Shown here: positions 40,261 to 48,571 of the stretch, one piece after another
Layout of the letters: each line of letters opens with the position of its first letter
How positions within the stretch are numbered: position 1 is the stretch's first letter
Translations under genes and position numbers: made by a program
Assembly: GCF_024721115.1 (NCBI RefSeq)
Contig: NZ_JAMDHK010000017.1
Location: forward strand, 1-64,000
From: Salipiger pentaromativorans
GTDB lineage: Bacteria; Pseudomonadota; Alphaproteobacteria; Rhodobacterales; Rhodobacteraceae
Reading direction: 5' to 3'
Length of the DNA: 64,000 nucleotides
The notes under the pieces: generated by a model
What the model was told of the DNA's origin: nothing
The model's database searches: none
Seen by the model: the letters and a program-made list of their open reading frames with translations, nothing else

Positions 40261-41229
40261 CTAGTGCCGTGTCGCGCCGCGGGCGGGGCGCGGTTGCGCG
40301 GGCTGGTGCAAGCTCTGGATCTGGCTGAGCAGCACCGTGCTGAGCGGCGCGGCCAATGCCGCGAGCCCGTCCCCCGTCATGGCAGAGCGCGCCGCCTCGT
40401 CCGCGGCGCGGTCCAACGCCTCGGTCAGTCCGGGGCGGATCAACTGGGCATAGGCGCAAAGCTCATGAATGCGGAAGGTCGAGAAATAGACGCTGTCGTC
40501 GTTCTGCAGCACCGTGCCCGGCGTGCCGGCCGGAGCGGGCAGCGACAGCGCGTTGCTGTGCACGGCGGCGCCGAGGATCGCCAGAACCTGCTGGCGCCAC
40601 TGGGCGTATTCGGTGTCGGCGGAATAATCGAGCCCGACATCGTAGAGCTTTTCGGTGATCGCGCGGAAGGCGCGGCCACCGGCGATATGGCGGCGCCAGA
40701 ACTCGTTGGCCTCGCCCACGTCGCGGCAGGCGGTGAACCGCGCGGCGAGCTTGCGGCGGGCCAGCAGCACCAGCATCATGTCCACGTCTTCCGAGACCGA
40801 GCGCGCGATCTGCATCGCGGGCATGGGCAGATCGGTCAGCGCCAGCAGCCGCAGCGCGGTGACCTGGTCGATGAGCCGGGCCGAGACGGCGGCCAGCCCG
40901 TGCCATTGCGCGGGATCCAGCCCCTCGGTCTGCTGCTGCCGGCCAAGGGCCGCGGCGGCGTGCAGGGTCTTTACCCAGATCACGCATTGGTCGAAGAGAA
41001 ACATCAGATCGACCTGCGCGCTGCTCGGCGCGCCATCGGGGCGGGGCAGGGCGCGAAAGCCGGGCAGGCTGCGCACGGTCAGCGCCCAGGTCCGGTCGAA
41101 ATCCAGCCCCTGCGCGGACCAGAGCTGACGCACCCGCGCCAGAAGCTGGGGCGAGAGGCCGGGATAGGACAGCTCCGGCGGGGCCTGGCGCAACGTGGTG
41201 ACGGCGCCGATCAGGTCATCATGGCTCAT
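40261..41229 (-). CDS. Conserved hypothetical helical protein divergent from rpoN
   Basis: The protein has 322 residues from the ATG at 41229. It is mainly helical, with FDQCVIWVKTLHAAAALGRQ, ARSVSEDVDMMLVLLARRKLAARFTACRD, REFWRRH-like NEFWRRHIAGGRAF and RIHELCAYAQLIRPGL. This recalls the DUF5677-type HEPN-like helical proteins, but I am not sure. It stands head-to-head with the extra rpoN, 122 nt away, and convergent with the WD40 operon. Function unknown. Confidence 0.7.
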   Translation of the reverse strand: MSHDDLIGAVTTLRQAPPELSYPGLSPQLLARVRQLWSAQGLDFDRTWALTVRSLPGFRALPRPDGAPSSAQVDLMFLFDQCVIWVKTLHAAAALGRQQQTEGLDPAQWHGLAAVSARLIDQVTALRLLALTDLPMPAMQIARSVSEDVDMMLVLLARRKLAARFTACRDVGEANEFWRRHIAGGRAFRAITEKLYDVGLDYSADTEYAQWRQQVLAILGAAVHSNALSLPAPAGTPGTVLQNDDSVYFSTFRIHELCAYAQLIRPGLTEALDRAADEAARSAMTGDGLAALAAPLSTVLLSQIQSLHQPAQPRPARGATRH

Positions 41230-41351
41230 GGATATGCTCCGCAGCGGCGGGATCCTGGAAGGATAGCGCGCCCGGGGGAAACCGGGCCAGCAATTTTTCA
41301 TCCCAAATGCGTCCGATCGTTCAGATCGCGCCGGCTTGGAGGGGCGGCGGC

Positions 41352-42605
41352 ATGACCCCGGGCATCGGTCTTGTCACCGCGCAGCGGCAGAGTTTCGTGC
41401 TTCAGCACTCGATGACCCTGCTGCGCATGTCGACGGCGGAGCTGACGGATTTCCTGCAGGAAACCGCCGCGCGCAATCCGCTGCTGCGGGTCGCCCGGCC
41501 GCGGCGGCTGTTCATCGGCAACGCGGCCACCGATGTGCTCGAAGCGGTGGCGGAGGCCGAGGCCTCCAGCCTCTATGCCCATGTGTCGGGCGAGCTGTCG
41601 GGGCTGCTGTCGAAAGGCGGGCTGCTGGCGCGGGCGGTCACCGCGCTGATGGAAGAGCTGGAACCGAGCGGCTGGTTCGGCGGCGATCTTGCGCAGATCG
41701 CGCAGCGGATCGGCATCGGCGTGCCGGTTCTGGCGCAGGTGCTGGCAGAAGTGCAGCGGCGGGTCACGCCGGCGGGGCTGTTCGCCCGCGATCTTGCCGA
41801 ATGTCTGCGCCTCCAGCTCGAGGAGCAGGAGGCCCTGACTCCCGATCTCGAGGCTCTGCTGCCGCATCTCGGGGTTCTGGAACGCGGAACGCCTGCCGAT
41901 CTTGCCCGCGCGGCGGGGCTGGCGCCCGAGGCCGTGCGCGCGGGGCTCGCGCGGCTGCGCGGGCTCGATCCCAAGCCCGGCGCGCGGTTCGTGACCGACC
42001 CGACGCTGGGGCGCGAGCCCGACGCGGTGGTCGAGCGCGGCGCGCAGGGCTGGGAGGTCCGGCTTTTGCGCGAGGCGCAACCGGCGCTGGCCGTGGTGCC
42101 GCTGCCAGGCCGGGGGCAGACGCAGGATTTGGCCGAGGCGCAGCGCCAGGCGCGGATGCTGAAACAGGCGCTGGCGCTGCGGGTCTCGGCGATGCGGCAG
42201 GTGCTGCGCGCGCTGGTTGCCCGGCAGCAGGGCTATTTCGATCATGGCGCCGAGGCGCTGGCACCACTCACCATGGCGGCGCTGGCCGAGGCGACCGGAT
42301 TCCATGCCAGCACCGTGAGCCGGGTGCTGAACGGTTACCTTCTCGAAACGCCGCAGGGGATGATCGCCGCGCGCATGTTGTGTGCGGGGGCGGCCTCGAA
42401 AGGCACCGGCGCGCATTCCCGGGCGCAGGTCGTGGCAAGGCTGCGCGCGCATCTGGGCGCCGAGGATTCCGCCGCGCCGCTTTCCGATGCGCGGCTGGCC
42501 GAGATCCTACTCTCCGAGGGCATCACCGTCTCGCGCCGCATGGTGGCCAAATACCGGCAGCAGGCGGGCTTTGCTCCTGCTGCGCTGCGGCGCAGACGCG
42601 CCTGA
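41352..42605 (+). CDS. rpoN: RNA polymerase sigma-54 factor (extra copy beside the monooxygenase)
   Basis: The protein has 417 residues from the ATG at 41352, following GGAGGGGCGGCGGC. Region I (QRQSFVLQHSMTLLRMSTAELTDFLQ) is present, then the core-binding region, the helix-turn-helix (HASTVSRVLNGYLLETPQG) and the RpoN box SRRMVAKYRQ near residue 400, slightly off the canonical ARRTVAKYRE. The acidic region II is short. Rhodobacteraceae may carry several rpoN copies with dedicated promoters. Location right before the monooxygenase operon suggests it serves that operon. Confidence 0.9.
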   Translation: MTPGIGLVTAQRQSFVLQHSMTLLRMSTAELTDFLQETAARNPLLRVARPRRLFIGNAATDVLEAVAEAEASSLYAHVSGELSGLLSKGGLLARAVTALMEELEPSGWFGGDLAQIAQRIGIGVPVLAQVLAEVQRRVTPAGLFARDLAECLRLQLEEQEALTPDLEALLPHLGVLERGTPADLARAAGLAPEAVRAGLARLRGLDPKPGARFVTDPTLGREPDAVVERGAQGWEVRLLREAQPALAVVPLPGRGQTQDLAEAQRQARMLKQALALRVSAMRQVLRALVARQQGYFDHGAEALAPLTMAALAEATGFHASTVSRVLNGYLLETPQGMIAARMLCAGAASKGTGAHSRAQVVARLRAHLGAEDSAAPLSDARLAEILLSEGITVSRRMVAKYRQQAGFAPAALRRRRA

Positions 42606-42639
42606 TTTTCCACAGTTTTTCTGCGATGCAGCGTGTCCG

Positions 42640-42727
42640 GGACAGCGCCCGGTGTAACATTGCGCGCTGTCCATCTGTAATGCCCGGCGCAACGGTTTCA
42701 CGGGCGGTGTAACGCTTCGTAACGCTG
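42640..42727. promoter_or_regulatory. Repeats upstream of the monooxygenase operon (possible activator sites)
   Basis: A perfect 9-bp inverted repeat GGACAGCGC/GCGCTGTCC (42640-42648 and 42664-42672, 15 nt apart) encloses GTGTAACATTG. A GTGTAACGCT block follows at 42707, with the 8-mer GTAACGCT repeated exactly 10 bp on (42709-42716, 42719-42726). They lie 130-220 nt before the candidate -24/-12 element, the usual place for enhancer sites. Confidence 0.45.
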
Positions 42728-42854
42728 CGACAGGCTGCCACAGTGGGCGCTAACAGGCCGGCGATTGCAGCGTCGAAAAAAAGTTAAAAAAGAATGAAGG
42801 TTTTTCAGCGGATTGCGCCGGGTCCGCCGCAAAACGGCGCGATTTCCTCCGTTC

Positions 42855-42870
42855 TGGAACAGCGCGTGCC
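42855..42870 (+). promoter_or_regulatory. Candidate sigma-54 (-24/-12) promoter
   Basis: TGGAAC-N5-GTGCC keeps the two invariant doublets: GG at 42856-42857 and GC at 42868-42869, 12 nt apart. Transcription would begin near 42881, about 50 nt before a small ORF and 260 nt before the large-subunit gene. The match to TGGCAC-N5-TTGCW is partial. Confidence 0.4.
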
Positions 42871-42930
42871 TATTCGTTTGGCACAAGACGAACAGCCCGC
42901 AAACGGGATGTCCCAAGAACGAAGGAGAAG

Positions 42931-43125
42931 ATGCCGCAGCGCGTCACGGACACAGGACCGGTCCCCATTCCGGTCTCTCAGGTCCCCCCAACGACCGCCC
43001 GTGACGCGCGGGGCTCTGCAACCTTTGCCGTGACCGACGCCCGCGACCATTCCGGTTGCCGGGCCATCAAACGGCGGCACATGCCGCCAGACCCTGCGGC
43101 CGGGACCCCCGGTCGCCGAGCTTGA
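42931..43125 (+). CDS. Possible 64-residue leader ORF before prmA
   Basis: GAAGGAGAAG stands directly before the ATG, a better ribosome-binding site than most genes here. The predicted product is short, basic and Pro/Arg-rich without a family match. The stop lies 15 nt before prmA, and the prmA ribosome-binding site is in between. It could be a leader peptide coupling translation to prmA, or chance coding in high-GC DNA. Confidence 0.35.
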   Translation: MPQRVTDTGPVPIPVSQVPPTTARDARGSATFAVTDARDHSGCRAIKRRHMPPDPAAGTPGRRA

Positions 43126-43140
43126 AAGGAGGCTCATGGC

Positions 43141-44805
43141 ATGACTTTGACGTTGAACAAGATCACGTCTCAGCGTGGCATTTCGGTCGGGGAGGCCACC
43201 AAGAAGATCTCGGATCTCGGTTGGAACCCCACCTTTGTCCAGGAAGCAAGCACCTTCCCCACGGACTACAAGATCACCAAGGCCCCGCGCGATCCGATGA
43301 AGCAGGTTCTGCGCTCCTACTTCCCGATGCAGGAAGAAAAGGACAACCGGGTCTACGGTGCGCTCGACGCGGCGCTGCGCGGCGACATGTTCCGCAACGT
43401 GGAACCGCGCTGGGTGGAATGGATGAAGCTCTTCCTGGCGATCATCCCGTTCCCCGAGATCTCGGCTGCCCGGTCGATGGCCATGGTCGCCCGCCTTGCT
43501 CCCGGCGAAGACCTGCGCACCGGCTTCACCATGCAGATGGTTGACGAGTTCCGCCACTCCACCATTCAGATGAACCTGAAGAAGTGGTACATGGAGAACT
43601 ATATCGACCCGGCGGGCTTCGACATCACCGAAGAAGCCTTCGGCAAGTGCTACGCCACCACCATCGGCCGTCAGTTCGGCGAGGGCTTCATCACCGGTGA
43701 CGTGATGACCTCGGCCTGCATGTACCTGACGGTGGTTGCCGAGACCGCCTTCACCAACACGCTCTTCGTGGCCATGCCGTCGGAAGCCGCCCGCAACGGC
43801 GACTACGCGCTGCCCACGGTGTTCCTGTCGGTGCAGTCGGACGAAAGCCGCCATATCGGCAACGGCCACTCGATGCTGATGGCCGCGCTGAAGGAGCCGG
43901 AGAACCACCTGCTTCTGGAGCGTGACCTGCGCTACGCCTTCTGGCAGAACCACGCCATCGTCGATGCCGCCATCGGCACCTTCATCGAATACGGCACCAC
44001 CAACCGCGACAAGGACAAGGAATCCTATGCGGAGATGTGGCACCGCTGGATCTTTGAAGACTACTACCGGACCTACATGCTGCCGCTCGAGAAATACGGC
44101 GTGAAGGTGCATCACGACGACGTCCAGGAAGCCTGGAAGCGGATCACCGAAAAGAACTACGTCCACAAGGTCGCCCAGTTCTTCGCGGTCGGCTGGCCGG
44201 TGAACTTCTGGCGGATCGAGGCTCAGACCGAGAAGGACTTCGAGTGGTTCGAGCACAAGTATCCGGGCTGGTACGCCGAGTTCGGCGAGTTCTGGAAGTG
44301 GTACGACAAGCTGTCGCGCCCGGGCGAGAAGGTGCTCGTGTTCAACGAAGAGGTTGGCTACGTCTACCCGCACCGCTGCTGGTCGTGCCTGGTGCCCTGC
44401 CTCATCCGCGAGGACATGGTGGTCGATGAGATCGACGGCAAGCTGCACACCTTCGCGCATGAGCTGGACCGCTGGACCGCCGTCGAGGCATTCGCCGACG
44501 AGTACCAGGGCCGTCCGACGCCGGCGATGGGCAAGTTCTCGGGCAAGCGCGAATGGGAAACGGTCTATGACGGCTGGGATCTGGCCGACGCGATCGTCGA
44601 TCTGAACTTCGTCCGCGAGGACGGTCAGACCCTCGTGCCGCAGCCGCACCTGCGCTTCGACGACAAGGACATGTGGAAGCTCGAGCACGTCCGCGGCCAT
44701 ACGCTGGCCTCGCCGCTCAACGCTCTGCGCGCCATGTCGCCGGCAGACCGCGAGGCGCATATCGCCGAGTACCGCAAGGGCTTCACCATCAATCCTTGCA
44801 ACTGA
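43141..44805 (+). CDS. prmA: Propane-monooxygenase-type di-iron hydroxylase, large subunit
   Basis: The 554-residue alpha subunit belongs to the soluble di-iron monooxygenases close to PrmA/MimA. Iron ligands are clear: Glu106 (FPEISAAR), Glu136 and His139 (VDEFRHS), Glu201 (VVAETAF), Glu235 and His238 (SDESRHIG). It hydroxylates small alkanes, ketones or phenols with O2 in the cytoplasm together with the small subunit, coupling protein and reductase encoded downstream. Late in the protein HRCWSC is kept, but the second Cys pair I recall from MimA is absent. AAAGGAGG precedes the start. Confidence 0.93.
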   Translation: MTLTLNKITSQRGISVGEATKKISDLGWNPTFVQEASTFPTDYKITKAPRDPMKQVLRSYFPMQEEKDNRVYGALDAALRGDMFRNVEPRWVEWMKLFLAIIPFPEISAARSMAMVARLAPGEDLRTGFTMQMVDEFRHSTIQMNLKKWYMENYIDPAGFDITEEAFGKCYATTIGRQFGEGFITGDVMTSACMYLTVVAETAFTNTLFVAMPSEAARNGDYALPTVFLSVQSDESRHIGNGHSMLMAALKEPENHLLLERDLRYAFWQNHAIVDAAIGTFIEYGTTNRDKDKESYAEMWHRWIFEDYYRTYMLPLEKYGVKVHHDDVQEAWKRITEKNYVHKVAQFFAVGWPVNFWRIEAQTEKDFEWFEHKYPGWYAEFGEFWKWYDKLSRPGEKVLVFNEEVGYVYPHRCWSCLVPCLIREDMVVDEIDGKLHTFAHELDRWTAVEAFADEYQGRPTPAMGKFSGKREWETVYDGWDLADAIVDLNFVREDGQTLVPQPHLRFDDKDMWKLEHVRGHTLASPLNALRAMSPADREAHIAEYRKGFTINPCN

Positions 44806-44811
44806 AACTCG

Positions 44812-44836
44812 GGGGAGGCCGGCTGCCGGCCTCCCC
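44812..44836 (+). repeat. Intercistronic hairpin prmA-prmB
   Basis: GGGGAGGCCGG and CCGGCCTCCCC pair perfectly over 11 bp with a 3-nt loop, 7 nt after prmA. No T-run follows. It likely protects the prmA message and lowers downstream read-through. Confidence 0.6.
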
Positions 44837-44884
44837 ACGCGACCCGCGCCGGGGAGAGGCGCGGACACCAGGGAGAAGATAAAA

Positions 44885-45943
44885 ATGGCGGACATCCATA
44901 CCGTCCGATTGGAGCCCGTGGGCGTGGAATTCGAAGTCGAAGAAGGGGAAACCATTCTCGACGCCGCATTCCGGCAGGGCATCGCGCTGCCACACGGTTG
45001 CAAGGAGGGGCAATGCTCTGCCTGCAAATGCGTGCAGCTCGACGGCGAATCCGAAATGCTGAAATATTCCACCTTCGCGCTGAACGACAGCGAGAAGGAT
45101 AGCGGTCACGTCCTGATGTGCCGCACGCTGGCCTACAGCGACATCGAGATCGAACTTCTGAACTACGACGAGGAGGTGCTCTCCAAGTCCATTCCGGTAA
45201 AGCAATATTCCGGCAAGATCGTCGATTTCCAGAAGCTGACCCACGACATCCGGGGCGTGCAGATCGAACTGGATGCGCCTTTGAAATTCTGGGCGGGCCA
45301 ATATGTCGACATCACAGTCAGGACGGAAAAAGGGGAGGAGATTACACGCTCGTTCTCCATGGCAAATCCGCCGAGCGAAACCCAGAAACTCTCCTTCATC
45401 ATCAAGAAATACCCCGACGGACGATTCTCGAACGAGCTCGACGACGGCGGAATCCGAGCCGGAGCAGAGGTCTCTGTCGAAGGACCCTACGGAATGTGCT
45501 TCCGCCGGGAAGAACGCGAAGGACCCGTGATCCTCGTGGGCGCCGGGTCGGGCATGTCGCCGGTCTGGTCGATCCTCAACGATCAGGTGACCTGCGGCGA
45601 GGACCGTCCGATCTATTTCTTCTACGGCGCGCGCACTCAGGACGACCTGTTCAAGCTCGACGACATCGGGGCCGTGACCGAGGCGCATCCGAATGTGCAG
45701 TTCATCCCTGTGCTCAGCCACGAGGACGAGGCCAACGGCTGGACGGGCGAGCGCGGCTTTGTGCATGAATGCGTGGACCGGACCCTCAAGGCGCTTGGGA
45801 TCGACGGCGAGGGCGATGTCTATGCCTGTGGCCCGCCGCCGATGATCGACGCGCTGACCCCGGTGCTCTTCATGCACGATTTCGACACGGATCGCATCTT
45901 CTACGACAGATTCACCCCCACTTCCGGTTCTTCGGGCCACTGA
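44885..45943 (+). CDS. prmB: Monooxygenase reductase component ([2Fe-2S]/FAD/NADH)
   Basis: The 352-residue protein has an N-terminal plant-type ferredoxin domain with cluster ligands Cys39, Cys44, Cys47 and Cys79 (GCKEGQCSACKC, LMCR). An FAD domain follows (RSFSMANPP near 150), then an NAD(H)-binding domain (GAGSGMSPVW near 218, CGPPPM near 315). It passes electrons from NADH to the di-iron hydroxylase. The order hydroxylase large subunit, reductase, small subunit, coupling protein is that of prmABCD/mimABCD. Confidence 0.93.
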   Translation: MADIHTVRLEPVGVEFEVEEGETILDAAFRQGIALPHGCKEGQCSACKCVQLDGESEMLKYSTFALNDSEKDSGHVLMCRTLAYSDIEIELLNYDEEVLSKSIPVKQYSGKIVDFQKLTHDIRGVQIELDAPLKFWAGQYVDITVRTEKGEEITRSFSMANPPSETQKLSFIIKKYPDGRFSNELDDGGIRAGAEVSVEGPYGMCFRREEREGPVILVGAGSGMSPVWSILNDQVTCGEDRPIYFFYGARTQDDLFKLDDIGAVTEAHPNVQFIPVLSHEDEANGWTGERGFVHECVDRTLKALGIDGEGDVYACGPPPMIDALTPVLFMHDFDTDRIFYDRFTPTSGSSGH

Positions 45944-45994
45944 GACCGGCCCGAACGCAAGTGACGTGAAAACCAAGAGAAAAGGGAGGCTACC

Positions 45995-47059
45995 ATGGTA
46001 GCAACATCAAGCTCGGTCGGATCCGGGGCGGCGGGCTCCGCCACCTTCGTCGGCTCCAAAAGCCGCAAGTACAACTACTTCGAGCCGCGCGGTAAGCGGG
46101 CGACCCATTACGAGGACGTCACCGTCGATGTGCAGCCCGATCCCGAGCGCTACCTGATCCAGAACTGGATCATCGAGTTCGAGGGCGGCAAGGGCGGCGG
46201 CGCCTACAAGAAGGACAACACCCACGCGCAATCGTCGAACTGGCACGCCTTCCGCGCGCCGGACCAGGAATGGGAACGCACCCATTACCAGCGTCAGTCG
46301 CGCATCGAGACCATGGTGCAGGCGGTCATCGCCAATGCCCGCAAGGCCGGCGCGCCGGCGGCGTTCGATGCCAACTGGGCGAAGATCCTGCAAAAGCATC
46401 TGGGTGCGTGGAAACACGCGGAATTCGGCCTTGGCACCTCGCTCATGCAGGCGCAGCGCTATGGCTACACCCAGATGATCAACAACGCCACGCTGACCAA
46501 CTCGTCCTACAAGATGCGGCTGGCGCAGGACATCACACTCTATCTCGCCGAGATCGGCATGGATATCGAGGGCTGGGACGACGAGCTCGGCAAGAAGACC
46601 TGGCTGGAAGATCCGATCTGGCAACCCTGCCGCGAGGCCATCGAGACGATCATGGGCTGCGAGGATTATCTCGAGCAGTATTTCGCCATCAACATCATCT
46701 TCGAACCGCTGGTGGGCGAGCTGATCCGTTCGGGCTTCTTCATGCAGGCGGCGGCGGCGAACAACGATTTCATCACGCCCCCGGTGATCTCGGCGGCCGA
46801 GGCCGATTACGAGCGCAATCTCGCGAACACGATCGACCTGATCTACCTGCTGGCCAATGACGAGACCTATGGCGCCCAGAACAAGGCGCTGTTCCAGGCC
46901 TGGGTCAAGAAGCATGGCGATCTGGCCGACAAGGCCGCCGCCGCGCTGCAACCGATCTGGTCGCAGCCCCATTCCAAGCCGGTCTCCTTCGAGGATGTGA
47001 AGGCGGTGTCGCACGAGCGCATCGGCCAGATCCTCGGCGAACTCGGCCTCAGCCGCTAA
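45995..47059 (+). CDS. prmC: Propane-monooxygenase-type hydroxylase, small subunit
   Basis: The 354-residue beta subunit has the family's early YFEPRGKRATHYEDVTVDVQPDP, then KHLGAWKHAEFGLGTSLMQAQRYG and NIIFEPLVGELIRSGFF. It adopts the same helical fold as the large subunit but lacks the iron-ligand Glu/His motifs, as expected for a structural partner. GGGAGG lies before the ATG. The N-terminal 20 residues are Ser/Gly-rich. Confidence 0.92.
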   Translation: MVATSSSVGSGAAGSATFVGSKSRKYNYFEPRGKRATHYEDVTVDVQPDPERYLIQNWIIEFEGGKGGGAYKKDNTHAQSSNWHAFRAPDQEWERTHYQRQSRIETMVQAVIANARKAGAPAAFDANWAKILQKHLGAWKHAEFGLGTSLMQAQRYGYTQMINNATLTNSSYKMRLAQDITLYLAEIGMDIEGWDDELGKKTWLEDPIWQPCREAIETIMGCEDYLEQYFAINIIFEPLVGELIRSGFFMQAAAANNDFITPPVISAAEADYERNLANTIDLIYLLANDETYGAQNKALFQAWVKKHGDLADKAAAALQPIWSQPHSKPVSFEDVKAVSHERIGQILGELGLSR

Positions 47060-47082
47060 CGACAGGGAAGAGGAGACAGATC

Positions 47083-47457
47083 ATGTCAACAGCCGCACGC
47101 GACGCCTCGAAGAAGAACATCTTCAAGTCGATGAAGGACATCGACCTCAGCAGCCGTGAAATCTCGCACGAATGCGGGGTCACCATGAACGACAGCGTCG
47201 AGGCCCGCGCCATCGCCGAGTTCATGGAAGAGAACAACCCCAATGTGACGGTCACCTACAACCCGGCGACCATCCGCATCGACGGCGAGGGCAAGCTGAT
47301 CTTCAAGATGGACGAGATCACTGAGTTCCTGGGCCGCGAGATGACCGCCGAGATCTTCGAGGTGAACACCTCCACCCATTACGGGCGGATGGTCCGCATC
47401 GACGACAACACCGTGATCCTCTTCGGGGACATGGACGAGGTCATGGAATACATCTGA
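47083..47457 (+). CDS. prmD: Monooxygenase coupling/effector protein (MmoB/DmpM family)
   Basis: This 124-residue cofactorless protein has DSVEARAIAEFMEENNPNVTVTYNPATIRIDGEGKL, the core of MmoB/DmpM effector proteins that bind the hydroxylase and speed the reaction. A basic N-terminal stretch (AARDASKKNIFKSMKD) precedes the fold. It is 23 nt after prmC and followed by a hairpin. Confidence 0.92.
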   Translation: MSTAARDASKKNIFKSMKDIDLSSREISHECGVTMNDSVEARAIAEFMEENNPNVTVTYNPATIRIDGEGKLIFKMDEITEFLGREMTAEIFEVNTSTHYGRMVRIDDNTVILFGDMDEVMEYI

Positions 47458-47476
47458 TCGGCTCCCCCCGATCTTG

Positions 47477-47500
47477 CCGGGGCCGTCTTGGCGGCCCCGG
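47477..47500 (+). repeat. Intercistronic hairpin prmD-amidohydrolase
   Basis: CCGGGGCCG and CGGCCCCGG pair perfectly over 9 bp with a 6-nt loop. It separates the four monooxygenase genes from the accessory genes. Confidence 0.55.
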
Positions 47501-47544
47501 AGCTTCCACAAAGCCATACCGACAGCGACATCAGGGAGGACACC

Positions 47545-48567
47545 ATGTACAAGACACCGGACGGCAAGGAGATCTTCGTTCTCGACGGCCATACCCATTT
47601 CTGGGACGGCAGCCCCGAGAACCAGGCCAATATCCACGGCAAGCAGTTCATCGACTGCTTCTACGCCTATCACACCGGCTTCAGCCCGAAAGAGGTGCTC
47701 TGGCCCAAGGAAAAGTTCGAGAAATACACCGAGGACGACATCTATCGCGACCTGTTCATCGACGGGCCGGACGATATGGCGATCATCCAGTCGACCTATC
47801 TGTCGGATTTCTACAAGAACGGCTTTTCCTCGATCGAGCGCAGCTCGGCCATGGCGGCGCGGCATCCCGAACGCTTCATCGTCAACGGCACCTTCGATCC
47901 GCGCGACGGCGAGAAGGCGCTGGAATACATCCACTACATGAAGGAAGAGTTCGATATTCAGGGCGTGAAGATGTACACGGCCGAATGGAACGGCGCTTCC
48001 AAGGGCTGGCGGCTGAACGACCCGGATGCCTACAAATGCTTCGAGCTTTGCGACAAGCTCGGGATCCGGAACATCCACGTTCACAAGGGCCCGACCATCA
48101 AGCCGCTCAGCCTCGACGCCTTCGACGTCACCGACGTGGACGACGCGGCGACCGATTTCCAGAACCTCAACTGGATCGTGGAGCATTGCGGCCTGCCGCG
48201 TCTCGACGATTTCACCTGGATCGCGACGCAGGAATCCAATGTCTATGGCGGGCTCGCCGTGGCGCTGCCGCTGATCTACAACCGCCCGCGTCACTTCGCC
48301 GAGATCATGACCGAGCTGCTGTTCTGGATCGGACCGGACAAGATCCTCTTCGGCTCGGATTACGGCATCTGGACGCCGCAATGGCTGGTCGAGCGGCTGT
48401 GGAACTTCGAACTGCCGGAAGAGGTGGTCGCGGGCCGCGGCGTGGTGCTGGACGACGAGGCCAAGGAAAAGATCCTCGGTCTGAACGCCGCCAAGCTCTA
48501 CGGCATCGACGTGGAGGCCAAGAAAAAGCAGCTTGCCGGCGCCCCGGTTCAGATCGCGGCGGAGTAA
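47545..48567 (+). CDS. Amidohydrolase of the monooxygenase cluster
   Basis: The protein has 340 residues from the ATG at 47545, preceded by AGGGAGGAC. Metal ligands are the DGHTHFWDG motif near residue 12, His in IRNIHVHKGP near 178, His in WIVEHCG near 215 and Asp in LFGSDYGIW near 274. It is an ACMSD/amidohydrolase-2 TIM barrel, a constant neighbour of mimABCD/prmABCD operons. Its reaction there is unproven. Assembly help and hydrolysis of a product have both been considered. Confidence 0.9.
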   Translation: MYKTPDGKEIFVLDGHTHFWDGSPENQANIHGKQFIDCFYAYHTGFSPKEVLWPKEKFEKYTEDDIYRDLFIDGPDDMAIIQSTYLSDFYKNGFSSIERSSAMAARHPERFIVNGTFDPRDGEKALEYIHYMKEEFDIQGVKMYTAEWNGASKGWRLNDPDAYKCFELCDKLGIRNIHVHKGPTIKPLSLDAFDVTDVDDAATDFQNLNWIVEHCGLPRLDDFTWIATQESNVYGGLAVALPLIYNRPRHFAEIMTELLFWIGPDKILFGSDYGIWTPQWLVERLWNFELPEEVVAGRGVVLDDEAKEKILGLNAAKLYGIDVEAKKKQLAGAPVQIAAE

Positions 48568-48571
48568 GGTC

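Larger units (their letters stand above)
42606..43140. other. 535-bp leader region between rpoN and prmA
   Basis: This stretch holds, in order: inverted and direct GTAAC-type repeats, an A-rich segment (about 42776-42800), a candidate -24/-12 promoter, and a small ORF at 42931-43125 with its own ribosome-binding site. AAAGGAGG precedes prmA. Nothing else is recognised. Confidence 0.6.

Noticed and set aside
42878-42896. TTGGCAC upstream of prmA as the -24 element
   Set aside because: The base doublet 12 nt downstream is AC rather than GC, so the -12 element fails. The TGGAAC...GTGCC element slightly upstream keeps both doublets.
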